Below, one piece after another: positions 33,659-46,491 of a stretch of 64,000 bases of DNA (within the stretch, counting starts at the first letter, position 1; each line of letters begins with the position of its first letter). The stretch is from contig NC_081410.1 in the NCBI RefSeq assembly GCF_030272615.1, forward strand, positions 568,497,152 through 568,561,151, written 5' to 3'. This DNA is from Cryptomeria japonica (lineage: Eukaryota; Streptophyta; Pinopsida; Cupressales; Cupressaceae). The position numbers and the translations under genes were made by a program. A model generated the notes under the pieces. That model was not told the origin of the DNA, did not search any database, and saw only the letters and a list, made by a program, of their open reading frames with translations.

Positions 33659-34414
33659 AGAGGACCTCTTTTGTAAATATTTTATCTTTTTCAATTTTAG
33701 CAAAAACTCTGCTGAATTTTTATCCCAACTAAGACTTTGGGTTTTTGTGGTGAAAATTCTATCAAATAAATAAAGAAAACAAGTTTTTTGATCACAAACT
33801 TTGTGTTGTATCAAGAAAATCATTTATATAATTTAATGTTCCTATGTCCACTGAATATATATTATCTTTACTACTTTGATCTTTAAGATATTGTTATGTG
33901 GTTAAAGAGCTCTCAAATCTTGCAAGTAGACTTTGTGCTCTTAGCATATTTGAGAAATCTGCTGATAAATTAAGTAACTTGTGGTAAGTTTTGTATTGCT
34001 GTGGTTATTTGTAGTTTAATGGATTAGAAATCTATACTTGAAGACTTTGAGCTGTAAGCTAGGTTTCTAATTGTTTAATTTGTAATGATCAATTTGAATT
34101 AGTGTTACCTTAAAGGAGACTTTGTGGGGCTTAATAGTAACTCTTGGTGTCATTTGTCAGATTAATAGTTCTTTTCTTTAAGTATCTGAAGAGATAGATA
34201 AATTGTAACTAGGTGAAGGGGGGATACATAAACTCTGAAAAAAGAGAGTTATATGCCCAACACCAACCCACAAAATTTAATTTCTTATTAATTAGAGGAG
34301 AAATTTCATAGGGAACCTCCCCTTGATGAGAGGAGAGATTAATTTCTCAGCATAGCATTGTGTGAATTATATATTTTGTCATTGGTACGTTGGTGACAAA
34401 ATATTCACCCAACA

Positions 34415-34767
34415 GTTTTTTGACAACTCTGCTGGGGAGCGACGTGCAACCGGTTTGTCTTTTGGGTTGCAGTGCGCTTTCATTGTAATTTCCATATTGT
34501 TGTTTTTCTTCAAACCATAACCTGGCTGATCGAAGTTACACTCGTGGGCAATGATTAGTAGGAATTGTTGATCCTACTTTTGAAGTATTGCAGCAATTTA
34601 ATTTTCCCTTTGTGACACCTCCACGTATGCTTTCTCCTTTGTAGCGGACATGAAGTTTTCCTCCATCTGCATGATGATCTCCCGTACCAAGTGAGGCATC
34701 AAGTTTGCAAGTTTCAGTTGTTCCACTTGCAAATCATTTTGTAATACCACCCTATAATCCATTAAGG
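34415..34767 (+). promoter_or_regulatory. D primer-site region and leader
   Basis: Directly after the LTR comes GTTTTTTGACAACTCTGCTGGGGAGCG. The GACAACTCTGCTGGGGA phrase is typical of Tat/Ogre-type elements just after the 5' LTR. The rest of the leader shows no coding signal. Confidence 0.65.
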
Positions 34768-36132
34768 ATGGCTGCTACTAGCCCTTGGGGCATTGCTTTT
34801 GGTCCTTTGAACTTGACTACACCTTTGCATGAACTTCCCAAAGGTACATGAAAAAATTTACCCAAATTTTTTGGGGATGGTTCTCAACACCCTGACAAAC
34901 ACATTGCTGCCTTCTACATCACATGTGGAGTCCTAGGTGTTGAGCATGAAGACATTTTAGTGAGATTATTCATTGAGACTTTGCATGGAGCTGCTGCTGA
35001 TTGGTTCTATCATCTTACGAATGCTTGTATCACAAATTGGGCAACTCTCAGAACATTGTTTGAGGCGAGATTCAAGTCCGCCGAAGATGATCATGCTTTA
35101 TTGGCGCAATTAACTTAGTTGAAGAAAGAGCCTCAGGAACCCATGCATGAGTTTGTAGCAAAATTTGATAAGTTACATAATCGTATCCCAGTTGCTTCAT
35201 GACCCACTGCTGGGAACCTGAAATGCTTTTTCATCAATGCCCAATTGCTAGAAGTGAGTTTTCTTTTGCGAAGGAACAATCCTATAGATTTGGCCGTTGT
35301 TCAACAAATGGCTATATCGGTTGAAGATGATCTTATCCTTGCGGGTAAGATAAGGAGAGACCCTAACAAGGTTAGGAGTAATCAAGTTGTCGATGCATCT
35401 TTCTCTTCAACTAGGTCTGCTGATCCTATGATACAGAAGCCAGTAATTGAGTTGTTGGCACTTAAGAAGCAAATTTCCTCACAAGGAAATACTTCTTATC
35501 ATGATGTTCCAAGAAGGACTTATCCAAATAGTGCTTCCAATTATGCCATGCGTAATTAGAATAAATTAACTCCTTCTCTAGAAAGGCTTGCTTTGGAAGC
35601 ACCACCCCAAAGTTCAGCTACAAGATATTATGAAGCTGAATAGAATGATCTTCCTCCTTTTGGTGAAGAAGATGCCAATTCGCATCAAGAAGGTGATGCA
35701 GAGTTGGCTGGCGACTCTAATATCAGGTTTATGCAATATCAAGAAGATGATACGCCAGATACAAACATCTTTGTAGTATTCACCCATTCGCAAGCACAGG
35801 CAACTCAGCCACCTGTCATTGCAAAGAGTGATGATTCTATTCAAATTAAGGACTCTCAACATTTGCCAATTTCTATTGCAGAGCGTGGGACTCCCATACC
35901 AAATCCTGCAAAAGACAACGCTATCTCTATGGACGTTGCGAAGGATAAAAGTGTAAGTGATTCTTCGATTGCTGTCAATTTTTTTGCACCTATCAATTCT
36001 TCTACACATGCATCGAAGACATGTGTACCAAATATTTTAAATTCTCAAAATGAGAATCCAAATCCATCTTTGATGAAAAATTCCTTTCAGTCATTTGATA
36101 TTTTAGATCATGCTAAGAAAACCAAAATATAA
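34768..36132 (+). pseudogene. D gag
   Basis: It starts MAATSPWGIAFGPLNLT. The gag core has FFGDGSQHPDKHIAAFYITC, LFIETLHGAAADWFYHL, WATLRTLFEARFKSAED, PMHEFVAKFDKLHNRIP. In-frame stops are near 34849, 35117, 35201, 35558 and 35641. The tail (35704-36132) is Ser/Asp-rich with no clear CCHC zinc knuckle. The frame is shared with the protease. Confidence 0.85.
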
Positions 36133-36711
36133 ATGTCTGAAGTTGAATTTTTGAGATCTAATCTAGATCAATTTGACCGTTTGGTCAAGTTTGTTAAAGA
36201 AAAAGATACTACCCCTAGTAATCTTCCTAAGTCAAATTCACTTCAAAATAACTTAGTAACTTCCCCTTCTCCTATAGAGAAGATAGAACCATTCTAGATC
36301 TCTTTGTTAATAAATGGTTATAAGCTTAGTAACTGTGTAATTGATTATGGGGCATCTGATAATGTTATGCCTTCAAAGATTTCCAATTTCCTTGGCTTAA
36401 CTTTGACCAAAACATTTGGAAGGTGTTTCTCTATGGATAACAAGCAAGTTCCCTTGATTGGTCAAATCAAGGACGCACAATTTGCTTTTGCTTCATTCCT
36501 AGAAAAGAAAATTAAGATGATAGTACTTGTAGCCGATGTACCGGCCTCCTATGGTCTATTGTTGGGAAGAAATTTCTGTAGAGATTTTGGGGGTGAGTTA
36601 AACATGGATATGACTGAGGCTCGTATTCCTATTAAAAGAGTTGTCCAAAGGTTACTTCCAGAAAAAGAATCAAAATATATCGTTGTCAAGTCTGACGATC
36701 AGCGGGCCTAG
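36133..36711 (+). pseudogene. D protease
   Basis: Retropepsin-like: LLINGYKLSNCVIDYGASDN, where D-x-G-A is the active-site form (usual third residue Thr/Ser/Asn varied), then FSMDNKQVPLIGQIKDAQFA and YGLLLGRNFCRDF. It follows MSEVEFLRSNLDQFDRLVK upstream in the same frame with a TAG near 36298 and ends at 36711. Confidence 0.85.
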
Positions 36712-37420
36712 ATTCTTTTCAAATCATTAGGCATGGGTAATTATTTTATGCATACGGATGATGTTTTAGAGGTGACTCCTAAGAGTGAAGGTTCCATTCC
36801 ACTCAATAATTTCCTAGTTGATTGTGAAAGTAGTTGTGAAAGTAGTGTTATGGAATCAGAAAGATCTTCAACTTCACAACAAGAAATTCTCAATTTTGAT
36901 ACCGTCAGCATTGGTAGTCCAGATGATGTTTGGACATTGGAGTTTGATGGCAGCCGTTCTTCTATCGGATCAGGAGGCGATATTGTTTTGGTTTCCCCTG
37001 AGGGTAATCTTTTCCCTTTTTCTTTCAAATTGTAGTTTGATAACACAAATAACACTACTAAGTATGAATCACTCCTCCAGGGAATGAATGTTGCTCAGAA
37101 GAAGGGAATCAAGAAATTGCATGCTCAAGGAGATACTTAGTTAATAGTCTATCTAGTCAGGAACATATATCAAACAAGGAGCGAAAGGCTATGACACTAT
37201 CACAAGCTTGTATGGGATCTAATAGAGGCTTTTGACGCTTTTGATATATCTGTGGTTTCCCATGAATTCAATGACAGGGCTGACTCGTTAGCAGTATCAG
37301 CAACTTCTTTGGTTCCTCACAAAGATTTTTCAAGATCAACTTATGTTGTTGAGTTAGTTTTCCAGCCAAGTGTTCCTGACAATCTGATCATTGGCAAGTA
37401 TTTGATGATGATCATCATGT
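36712..37420 (+). pseudogene. D archaeal-type RNase H, upstream of RT
   Basis: VWTLEFDGSRSSIGSGGDIVLVS, KYESLLQGMNVAQ, LHAQGDT (stop) LIVYLV and EFNDRADSLA match the extra RNase H of Tat elements (compare LYFDGS, YEALIAG, YGDLQLI, RHADAMA in A). The acidic residues D, E, D, D are present, with stops at about 37034 and 37138. Here the domain sits between protease and RT; in A and B it sits between the first RNase H and integrase. Confidence 0.8.
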
Positions 37421-37457
37421 AATAAATTTTTTGTAGACCGCTGACAATTTTGATGAT

Positions 37458-39060
37458 TTGTACTTTGAAGGTAGTCACTGCCCTTCAAAGGATGCAATTG
37501 AAAGTATTGATACAGAAACAGGAGAGAAATTTCTGCAATTAAAAGGAAACAAGATCCCCAAGGGTCTAGTTTTTCTAGAAAAGCTTTTTGACAAACATGA
37601 TCATTATGTTGAGAAGCAACAAAGATCAGCTGCAGGGTCAATGGAATATGAACAAGTAAACATTGGGACTGAAGACAATCCAAAAATGATCAACATTGGA
37701 AAGTGTTGTTCACAAGGAGAATGATAAAAAATTGTTGCATTATTGCAGCAGTATGTTGATGTCTTGGCATACTCTTATGAAGACCTAAAGTATTTTCGTC
37801 CCAAAGAGCTCCGCCATGACATCCCATTGAAACCAGTTATTATGCATTTCCGTCAGAAGCAAAGGCAATACAACCCAAAGATCTCTGATACTATCTTTGT
37901 TGAAGTACAAAAGATGTTGAAAGCAAGGATAATCTTCCCCATCCACCATTCTTCTTGGATAGCCAATATTGTACCTATACGTAAGAAGAATGGCGAAATT
38001 TAGATATGTGTAGATTTCCAAAACTTGAATCAGGCATCCTTGAAGGATAATTATCCTTTACCTATCATGGATCATATCCTACAAGCTGTTACTGGAGTAG
38101 AGATGATGTCCATGTTGGATGGATTTTCGGGTTATAACCAGGTAGAAGTTTTGGAGCAAGATCAGCATAAGACCATATTTACTACACCTTGGGATACCTT
38201 TGCATATCGCAGGATGCCTTTTGGATTAATAAATGCAGGAGCAACTTTCCAACGTGCAATGGATTTGGCCTTATGAAGTTTTCTTAGTAAGTTCATTGTG
38301 GTCTATTTGGATGATTTGATAGTTTATTCTAAGGAACGTCAAGATCATTTTTCCCATCTGCAACGAGTCTTAGAGAAATGTCGTCAGCATGGAATTTCCC
38401 TCAATCCCAAGAAATTTGTTTTTGGGGTCACTAAAGGTAAATTGCTTAGGCATATTGTTTCGAAGGAAGGTATAAAAATTGATGCAGAAAGGGTAAAAGC
38501 TATTCGTGACCTTTCCTTGCCAACAAGTAAGACTACTGTTCATTCTTTCTTCGATAAAGTAAATTTCTTGTGAAGATTCATTCCAGACTTTGCTGAACAG
38601 ACTCGTCATATAGTTAATATGATGAAAGGTAATTCTCTCTTCAAATGGACTCCCGAAGGAAAGAAAACTTTCCATCAGATCAAGGAAGCCATGGCAAATG
38701 CTCCAGTCTTAGTATGCCCAGATTATACCAAAGAGTTCATTATGTATAGCTATGCATCAGATCATACTTGTTCGGCTATACTTGCATTCATGAGTTATCT
38801 ACTGAAGGCTCATGAGTTGAAATACTCAGAAATGGAGAAGCATGCTTTTGCCATGGTGAAAGTGGTGAAACATTTCAAGTTTTATATTCTGAATTCACAT
38901 GTTGTTGCTCTTGTTCCTGATGCCGTTGTAAAGTTGATTATGATGCAACAAGAGTTTGGAACTAAAAAGGGCAACTGGGTTGCCAAGATTCAAGAATATG
39001 ATATGGAAATCAAGCCCACTAAGTTGGTTCATGGAAAAGGTCTATGTCAGTTGATAGTTG
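37458..39060 (+). pseudogene. D reverse transcriptase and RNase H
   Basis: Frame differs from gag-protease. RT motifs: ARIIFPIHHSSWIANIVPIR, CVDFQNLNQASLKDNYPLP, MLDGFSGYNQVEV, MPFGLINAGATFQRA and VYLDDLIVYS with a YLDD centre at about 38301. RNase H: KTFHQIKEAMANAPVL, FIMYSYASDHTCSAIL, SEMEKHAFAMV. The first RNase H position again lacks a clear Asp (YSYAS). In-frame stops at about 37724, 38001, 38275, 38571. Confidence 0.9.
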
Positions 39061-40407
39061 ACAACAATTCAATAGATGAAGTGGTGCTTGAAAACGAAGG
39101 TATTAATCAAGATCTTCTGCATGTTCTATTTGTTAACACTACTGATGAGTGGTATTCCGACCTAGCATATCTCTTAACGTATGGAGATTGTCCTGCACAC
39201 CTGTCGAGGAAAGAAAAGCGAACCTTAAAGCTTAAAGTAGTGAATTTTGTCCTATGGGACAATGGTTTGTACAAGAAGGGTCTGGACGACAATTTCCTAC
39301 GCTGCGTGGACAAACAACAACAAGTAAGATTACTTCACAAGCTTTTCATGATCTTTCTTGTGGAGGAAATTTTTATCCCCCTATTACTACACACAAAATC
39401 TTGCGTGCTAGATATTACTGGCCAACATTGTTTAAAGATACATACAGTTGGGTTCACAAGTGCGAGCAATGTCAGCAATTTTTTGGTAAGCCTAAATTAG
39501 CTGCGCTTCCTCTAAAGCCAGTAATAATTGAAGAGCCTTTCCAATAGTGGGGGTTGGACTTCATTGGACTTGTCAATCCAACATCAAGTGTAGGTCACAT
39601 GTATATCCTCATAGCGACAAATTACTTCACTAAGTGGGTGGAGGCAAACCCAACTAAGCAATCTACCTCGACGGTGGTTGTCAATTTCTAAAGGAAAACA
39701 TCATCTCAAGGTTTGGCGTTCCTCATAAGATAGTAGCTGATAATGCTTCATGTTTTTCATCTTATGAGATAATTGAATTTTTCTTTGATCATGGTATTAC
39801 TCTCTCACACTCATCTGACTATTATCTCTAAGGAAATGGTCAGGTCAAGTCAAGCAACAAGAATCTGGTTACTATTATGAGGAAGCTTGTTGATGAGAAA
39901 CAATATACTTGGCATAAAGCTCTTTATGATGCGCTATGGGCGCATCCTATAAATCCAAAAAGAGAAATCAATATGTCACCTTTTCAACTTCTGTATGGGT
40001 TGAATGCTGAGATTCTAATTACTATGGAACTTCCAGCACTAAAGCTTGCCAAGGCCATTGAAGATGAAACATATCAAGATTCACTGGATAAGCGGATTAT
40101 GTTTCTTTCTCATCTGGAAGAAACAAGAGTTGAAGTGGTAGACAGGATTGCTGTGCACGAAAACCAAGTGAAGGCATTGTTTGATAAGAAAACAACTTCT
40201 CGTGAGTTCTTAGTTGGTGATCAAGTTTTGTTATGGGACAAGAGGAGGGAACCAAAGGGTTTACATGGAAAGTTTGACTCTTTATGGAGAGGTCCCTTCA
40301 CTATTCATGAAGTATGTGGCGAGCATAGCTACTTACTTGCATATGCAGATGGTACCTCATTCTCGCTACCCCATAGTGGAGAACATTTGAAGCTCTTTAC
40401 TCAATAG
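39061..40407 (+). pseudogene. D integrase
   Basis: Spread over three frames by two or more frameshifts. Zinc part (39330-39480): HDLSCGGNFYPPITTHKIL, WVHKCEQCQ. Core: WGLDFIGLV (39550), IVADNASCF (39735), then NGQVKSSNKNL. The third catalytic position (39847-39849) is AAG, Lys, 35 residues after the second Asp. C-terminal part: VGDQVLLWDKRREPKGLHGK, WRGPFTIHEV, GEHLKLFTQ, ending at 40407. Confidence 0.88.
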
Positions 40408-40567
40408 AGAGTGATGTGAAGGAAGTTTTACTTTTTGTAAAATATGTATAGTCATTTCTTTTTAGTCTTTTCGTTGCCTAACTCTATAGCCCAATGGATA
40501 CAGGCACTCGGAGTTCTAGATTCTACAAGCTTCAAGTGGTGCAGCTTGTTCCCCAGTAAGAGCCAAC
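40408..40567 (+). other. D: short region between integrase and 3' LTR
   Basis: 160 bases, no coding signal. No good polypurine tract is visible next to the LTR: the last bases are CCCCAGTAAGAGCCAAC. Confidence 0.6.
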
Positions 40568-40737
40568 TATTGTCCTCAATTTCAGCATGGCCAAAATTGT
40601 GAGGCAACCCTATGAAATTGGTCCGTTTCATACCTTATGGTCTCCGGGAGAGCTTAATCGACTTAGTCGGTTAGTTTGTTTTGCTCCTTGCTTTTTGTTT
40701 TAGTATTTTTCTTGTTTTTTTAAAGTTTGTAGTTTTA

Positions 40738-41830
40738 CTTGCAGTTCGGACTTTAAAGTCCGAACTGCAAGGTCTTTTCTTTGTTGACTACACATCAGAC
40801 TTTATAGTTTGATGTGCGTTTGTTTGGTCTAAACCTATAGTTTGGACTTTAAAGTCCATCCTGCAGGTGGTCTCAGCCTGCAGTTTGAACTTTAAAGTCC
40901 GACCTGTAGACTGCTTTGTCGTGCAATGCATGTCGGACTTTAAAGTCCGACATGCAAGGTTTTCTAGCTTGAATGTCAGACTTTAAAGTTGGACATGCAC
41001 TACAAGTTGTAATTAATGCCGTATTTATTGTTAATCCCATGGTTTATTTAGTTAATTTTTGCACTTTTATTCTTCATTTTGGTTTGTTTTCTTTCCTCGA
41101 CATTCCCTCCTCCACTTTTGTTCACCATGACTTGGTTTTTCCTCACTGTAGCTCGGATCGGGTCACCCCATTATCAGATTTTTTGATCAAGTGAAGCGGA
41201 AGAGGTAGGGTTTGTATTTTATATTCTTTTCGGGTTTCTCCTTTGCTTTGCTTTGTTTCTTTTCAGGATTTTTGTTTTGTTTTTTGCGGAAACAAATAGA
41301 TTTTGAAGTCCAATTGTCTCCCTTGCATTAGAGGACAATCGGACTTCAAAACCCGATTGCCCTCCGAATTCACCCTCCTCCAGCCGCATACTGGACTATA
41401 AAATCTGGTGTGTAGCTAGATGGAAGTATCTCCACATATCGGATTTTAAAGTCTGATATGCGGGATCACAACCTTCGCATATCAGACTTTAAAGTCCGAT
41501 ATGCAGAGAGGAGTAGGTTGACATGTCAGGTTTTAAAACCTAACATGTCAACCAATTGTTTTTCCCTTTGTAAGAACATTAGACTTTAAAGTCCGATGTG
41601 CCTTTAATCTTTCCTAGATAACACATCGGACTTTAAAGTCTGATGTGCTTGTTTCAAGTTTTCAACCCTACACATCAAACTTTAAAGTCCGATGTGTTAT
41701 TGATTTTCCCTGGATTGACACATCGGACATTAAAGTCCAATGTGTTGATGACCCATCTTGGATTTGCACATTGGACTTTAAAGTACGATGTGTAATTTTT
41801 GTTTTCAAAAGAGCATATCGGACTTTTTTC
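40738..41830. repeat. Palindrome array with TTTAAA core, 3' LTR copy
   Basis: Same array as 28640-29770, with about 16 copies. 40738-40771 is a perfect 34-base palindrome (CTTGCAGTTCGGACTTT and its complement), and 40927-40956 a perfect 30-base one (TGCATGTCGGACTTT and its complement). Confidence 0.92.
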
Positions 41831-41959
41831 CATGACCTACTGTTTTTGGCAGTTTTACTCCCAAGTTTGTTTTGAGTCCTGTTTTTCGATCTGTTTGAGA
41901 AAACTTGATTTTAATAATGATGAATAGCTAATCATAAGTGTTGAATGCAGTCATCACGA

Positions 41960-44900
41960 ATGTCAAATCTCCCTCACAACAAGCCCGAGTCTTCCTTAGG
42001 TCAGTTGGAATATTCTCCAAGAAAAGCATCATCAAGAAAGATGAAGTACAAGTATGACAAGTACTTGAATTTGTACCTAGAGAGTTCAGTAGACTCGAAT
42101 ATTAAGGATATCAGAGACACTTAAATATGTTGATATGTAAGAATTTGTTGACCGGGTTCAAAAGGCTCCTGCTCATCTAACTAGTCTAATCAAATTTGAG
42201 CTGCATAAGTATGCATCTTTTCCAGTTGCAGCTCATGATCTTGAATTTGTATTGGCAATAGCAGATCACTTTGATCCAAATACAAGGCAAGTAAAGGATG
42301 CTGATCAGAACATCATCATGACCCTCAATAGTGTGTTCTTTAACAATGTTTTCAAGGGTTCACCAGCTGAGGAAGTGGCTGATATTTCTCAAGAGAGTGC
42401 TCAAGAGTACTACGAGAAACATGAGGATAAATGCAAAAAGGTGATCACTAATATTTATCTCTTTGCTGCAAGGAGTTCTCTCACCTCACGATGGCCTAAG
42501 TCCTTCCACAAGAGTGATTTTAATGAGGAATATAATGACATGGTAACCATGTTATCTAGAGTGAGGAGGTTAAAAGACTCATTATTTTCAAAACTGGATG
42601 TCTTATTACATAAATATAATCAGAAAGGGGGCCGCAAGAATCGATTGGGGAGAGAAGATCAGTGATGCAATTTGTGCTCAATTGAAGGAGGTCAAGGTGA
42701 CACTGAAGTTTTACATGACCTTGTACCTAGTTTACGTAGCTGCTTCAATGAGGCAATATCTAGGCTTGTCTACCAAGGGTGACAGAAGATTGGTGCCTGT
42801 CTGGGAGTATTATCATCAACTTACCATTAAGAATCAAGGTAACCACTATAGAAGAGTTAACGATGCTTTCTTTGCTATGTGGAAATGTGTGTTTGATAAG
42901 GGCCTTCAAAAGAAGAGATTGTCAGAGGCTGCCTACAACAGAGTAACTCATTATGGTTGTGTTTTTCTTCAATTTCCTACATTCACCTACATCTGAATCA
43001 AATGTTTCTCAGGTTTTCCCTTCATTCTTCCAAGGTTCCCTTTAGACAAAATCATCCTAATGGAGTTGTGCAGACAATTGATTAATGTGCATGAAAAACA
43101 ATCACAAGCACATAAGACTGGGATTAAATTCCTAGAATCAATCGACAGGTACTCAGTGCTAACCAATCCCAAGGACAAAAATATGGAGGAAGAAATGTAG
43201 TGGAATACCATGAGGAGGTTCAAGGCATGAAACAATTTTGACTTTCGTGGAATAAAGAGAAAACTTAGGTGGAGTTATACTCATGTCTATAGGTTTGAGG
43301 ATGTTTGGGTAGATTGTCAAAATGAGGAGGATATAAGAAGGATGGATTTCAGCCGTCTTACTTTGGAACAATTTGAAAATTTGGATTTAGCTAAGATCCA
43401 AATGACCATGGAAGACACAGATGACATAGTGGACCCTGTTTATTATGAGAAGAAGATTGCTGACTCCCCACTTCCACTTGTGCAATGGTCAAAGAAAGAA
43501 AGAAAATCTATTACTCAGAGGATCTCTCCTATCTTAGCAAACACCAATGCTTGGTTGCTGAAAAATAATCTCAGGATGAAACAACTTCCTGCTAGTTCAG
43601 GAGATGATGAAAATAGTGATGACCCATTGGGCAAGACAACTACAATAGAAACAAGAACAAAGAGCAGGGCAGACCCGCAAGCACTATCCTCAGCTCTTGT
43701 GGTACAATCGAAGGGAAAAGGACTCAAAATCAAATTTATAGTTAAAGGGTCGAAGAAGGGTGAATCATCATCCGCATCATAGGAAGCGATGTCGAAAGAG
43801 CCAGAACAATTGCCTGCCAGTGAAGTTGGAAAAGGAAAGGAGGTTGAAGAAGGTGAAATTACTCAACAAGAGGAAGTACAGGCAGAAAAAGTATCACACC
43901 CAGCTGAAGTTGATGCCCCAATTACATCATAAGTAATTGTCCACTTTATTGAATCTGACTCTGAACAAGAGGATGAGGATTTTCAAGAAGATGGAGATCT
44001 AAGTATGGGCATGATGCAATCGGAGACCGTTGGTAAGTTTTTCACAATAACCAACTTCTCTAATTTAGATGATATCCCTTCATCTACTTTTGAATCCACA
44101 ATGATGGATTTTAATGAAACCTTGGAAGATGCACTTGCAGAATAGGTTTCGGTAGACTTACCCGTCACTACCACTACCACCACCACCACAACAATTCCTC
44201 CATTGGTAAGTGCTGAAGTTACATTCACGACACCCTCAACTCTCTCATTTGTAACTGAAGAGGTAGCATCAACAAATGTTCCACTAGATACCTCAATATC
44301 AACACCATCAGTAACACTCACTACTACTCCAAGCTCTAGTCAATGTTCTCCCAAAGCTTCAACTCAAAATCAACAAAGAGCTACTACTCCATCAGCCAAT
44401 CCAAAACTAGCCCCTTGGATGGAAGTAGTGGCCCCTAAAAGGAAAAAACAGGTGATCTCTCTAGATGAGTTTGACTTTGAACTTTTGGTTCCTCCAAAGC
44501 CTAAGGGGATAAAAAAGCCAAAGATGGTATCTCGGGTGGTAGTAGATCTGGATTCTAAGAGAAAATATGATGAAGTTATGGTGCCATTGTCAGACAAGGA
44601 CAAAGGCAACACATGATCTGAAGATTATACCATGCAGGTTGTAGAGCTTAGGGTGGAAACACATGAGAGTGTGAAATTGGATTCACAAACAGCCTTTAAT
44701 TCTTTGTTAAGAAGATTGGATCAGGAGAGGGATGAGAAAAATATCTTGAAGCAAAAGTGTGAACAATTGACCAACGTTCTTTTAAAGGTAACACAATCTT
44801 TTCAAGAGGTTGAACCCATAGGATCCTTAATAGATATCAAAGCCCTCAAGAAGATTGAATAGGTGGGAGCTAAAGGCTGAGTGATGGATGAGTGGATTTT

Positions 44901-45564
44901 ACGGCAAAGATCAGAAGGCTCTCATCTTCTGAGTTTAACAGTGGGATTATTGTCAGATTATGAACTAGTCTAGAGTCAGATGCAAGGACTCAAAAACTCT
45001 TTATCATAGGAGATTGAGGAAGTTGTGAAAAGTACTACCTTGTGGAGAAAAATGGAGGACTTCATGATAGATGTCCTGGTTGAGAATAAGGTAATTCCCA
45101 CAAGGGAGAAGTACATCCAGATCTTGTCTTTATTGTCTCATAAGAAAGAGAAAATGAAGTTAATGATTGCGGAGCTGGACCGGGAGAAGAAAGAAGGTGA
45201 TGACGAGGTTGACCTCATTTTTGCCAAAGTTGGTGATCTCCCTTTCTATTTATATGATGGTGATCAAAATCTCATCACTGCTGAAGTTATCATGCGGGAA
45301 TTACTTTCCTTGATGGATCAATGCATGTGACAAGATTTCTCACTTGATACATTTGATAAACTATTAGAAATCTAGGTCAGTTTTGAAGTCCTCGCATCCA
45401 TGCTGAAGGATGTTAAAAAGAAACAGGTGAAGATTCAAGATACAATTTCCTGTGTCCAAGTCATCACAAGTTCTACCCCGATGTTGAATGAAGCAGAGAT
45501 GAAAGCCATCCTTGCTAAATTTGAAGATTTCTAGAAATCCAATGAAGAAGAGAATCAAGAATGA
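41960..45564 (+). pseudogene. Large protein gene in U3 of D 3' LTR
   Basis: Second copy of the gene at 29907-33496, starting MSNLPHNKPESSLGQ. It is open at several points where the 5' LTR copy is closed (for example codon 27, and SITQRIS near 43510 against a TAG at 31456), and closed at others (TAA at about 42121, TAG at 43198, TAG at 43780, TAG at 44143). In the full-length element transcript only this 3' copy would be present. No family recognised. Confidence 0.75.
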
Positions 45565-45722
45565 AGTACCCCCTTTTGGCACCTTTTCTTCATGCAGTTG
45601 CACTGATAGATGTTGTCAATTTTTATGCAGCTGCATGTTTTCTTTATATTGTAGTTGTATTAAAATGGGACTGTGCAGTTGAATAAGTCAACTTTGCCCA
45701 CCTTTTTCTCAACTTCTTTTCC

Positions 45723-45729
45723 TATATAA
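45723..45729 (+). promoter_or_regulatory. TATA box of D 3' LTR
   Basis: TATATAA in the same context as 33652-33658. Confidence 0.75.
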
Positions 45730-46486
45730 AGAGGACCTCTTTTGTAAATATTTTATGTTTTTTCAGGCTTCGCAAAAACTCTGCAGAATTTTTATCCCAA
45801 CTAAGACTTTGGGTTTTTGTGGTGAAAATTCTATCAAATAAATAAAGAAAACAGTTTTTTTGATCACAAACTTTGTGTTGTATCAAGAAAATCATTTATA
45901 TAATTTAATGTTCCTATCTCCATTGAATATATATTATCTTTACTTCTTTGATCTTTAAGATATTGTTATGTGGTTAAAGAGCTCTCAAATCTTGCAAGTA
46001 GACTTTGTGCTCTTAGCATATTTGAGAAATCTACTGATAAATTAAGTAACTTGTGGTAAGCTTTGTATTGCTTCGGTTATTTGTAGTTTAATGGATTAGA
46101 AATCTATACTTGAAAACTTTGAGCTATAAGATAGGTTTCTAATTGTTTAATTTGTAACGATCAATTTGAATTAGTGTTACCTTAAAGGAGACTCTGTGGT
46201 GCTTAATAGTAACTCTTGGTGTAGTTTGTTAGATTAATAGTTCTTTTCTTTAAGTATCTGAAGAGATAGAGAAATTGTAACTAGGTTACGGGGGAATACA
46301 TAAATTCTAAAAAAAGAGAGTTATATGCCCAACAACAACCCATAAAATTTAAATTCTTATTAATTAGAGGAGAAATTTCATAGGGAACCTCCACTTGATG
46401 AGAGGAGAGATTAATTTATCAACATAACATTGTGTGAATTATATATTTTATCATTGGTACACTGGTGACAAAATATTCACCCAATA

Positions 46487-46491
46487 GTGAT
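46487..46491. other. Target duplication of element D, right copy (GTGAT)
   Basis: Matches 28462-28466. PMD exon 2 of B' continues in frame after it. Confidence 0.92.

Larger units (their letters stand above)
28467..34414 (+). repeat. D 5' LTR
   Basis: Layout: 170 bases of unique start, a palindrome array (28640-29770), a large coding region (29907-33496), a TATA box at 33652 and about 750 bases of R-U5 ending CACCCAACA. At almost 6 kb it is among the longest plant LTR types. Confidence 0.93.
28467..46486 (+). mobile_element. Element D: Ty3/gypsy Tat-like element with 5.9-kb LTRs
   Basis: Total 18.0 kb. The LTRs 28467-34414 (5948 bases) and 40568-46486 (5919 bases) are collinear and differ by several percent. 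The internal region is only 6.15 kb and holds gag, protease, an archaeal-type RNase H, reverse transcriptase, RNase H and integrase on the plus strand. There is no antisense PMD gene. Ends are TG..CA in the 5' LTR; the 3' LTR has TA..TA. Many stops and several frameshifts mark it as older than A and B. Confidence 0.93.
40568..46486 (+). repeat. D 3' LTR
   Basis: Collinear with 28467-34414. It begins TATTGTCC (TGTTGTCC in the other LTR) and ends CACCCAATA, so both terminal dinucleotides have a G-to-A or C-to-T change. Confidence 0.93.
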
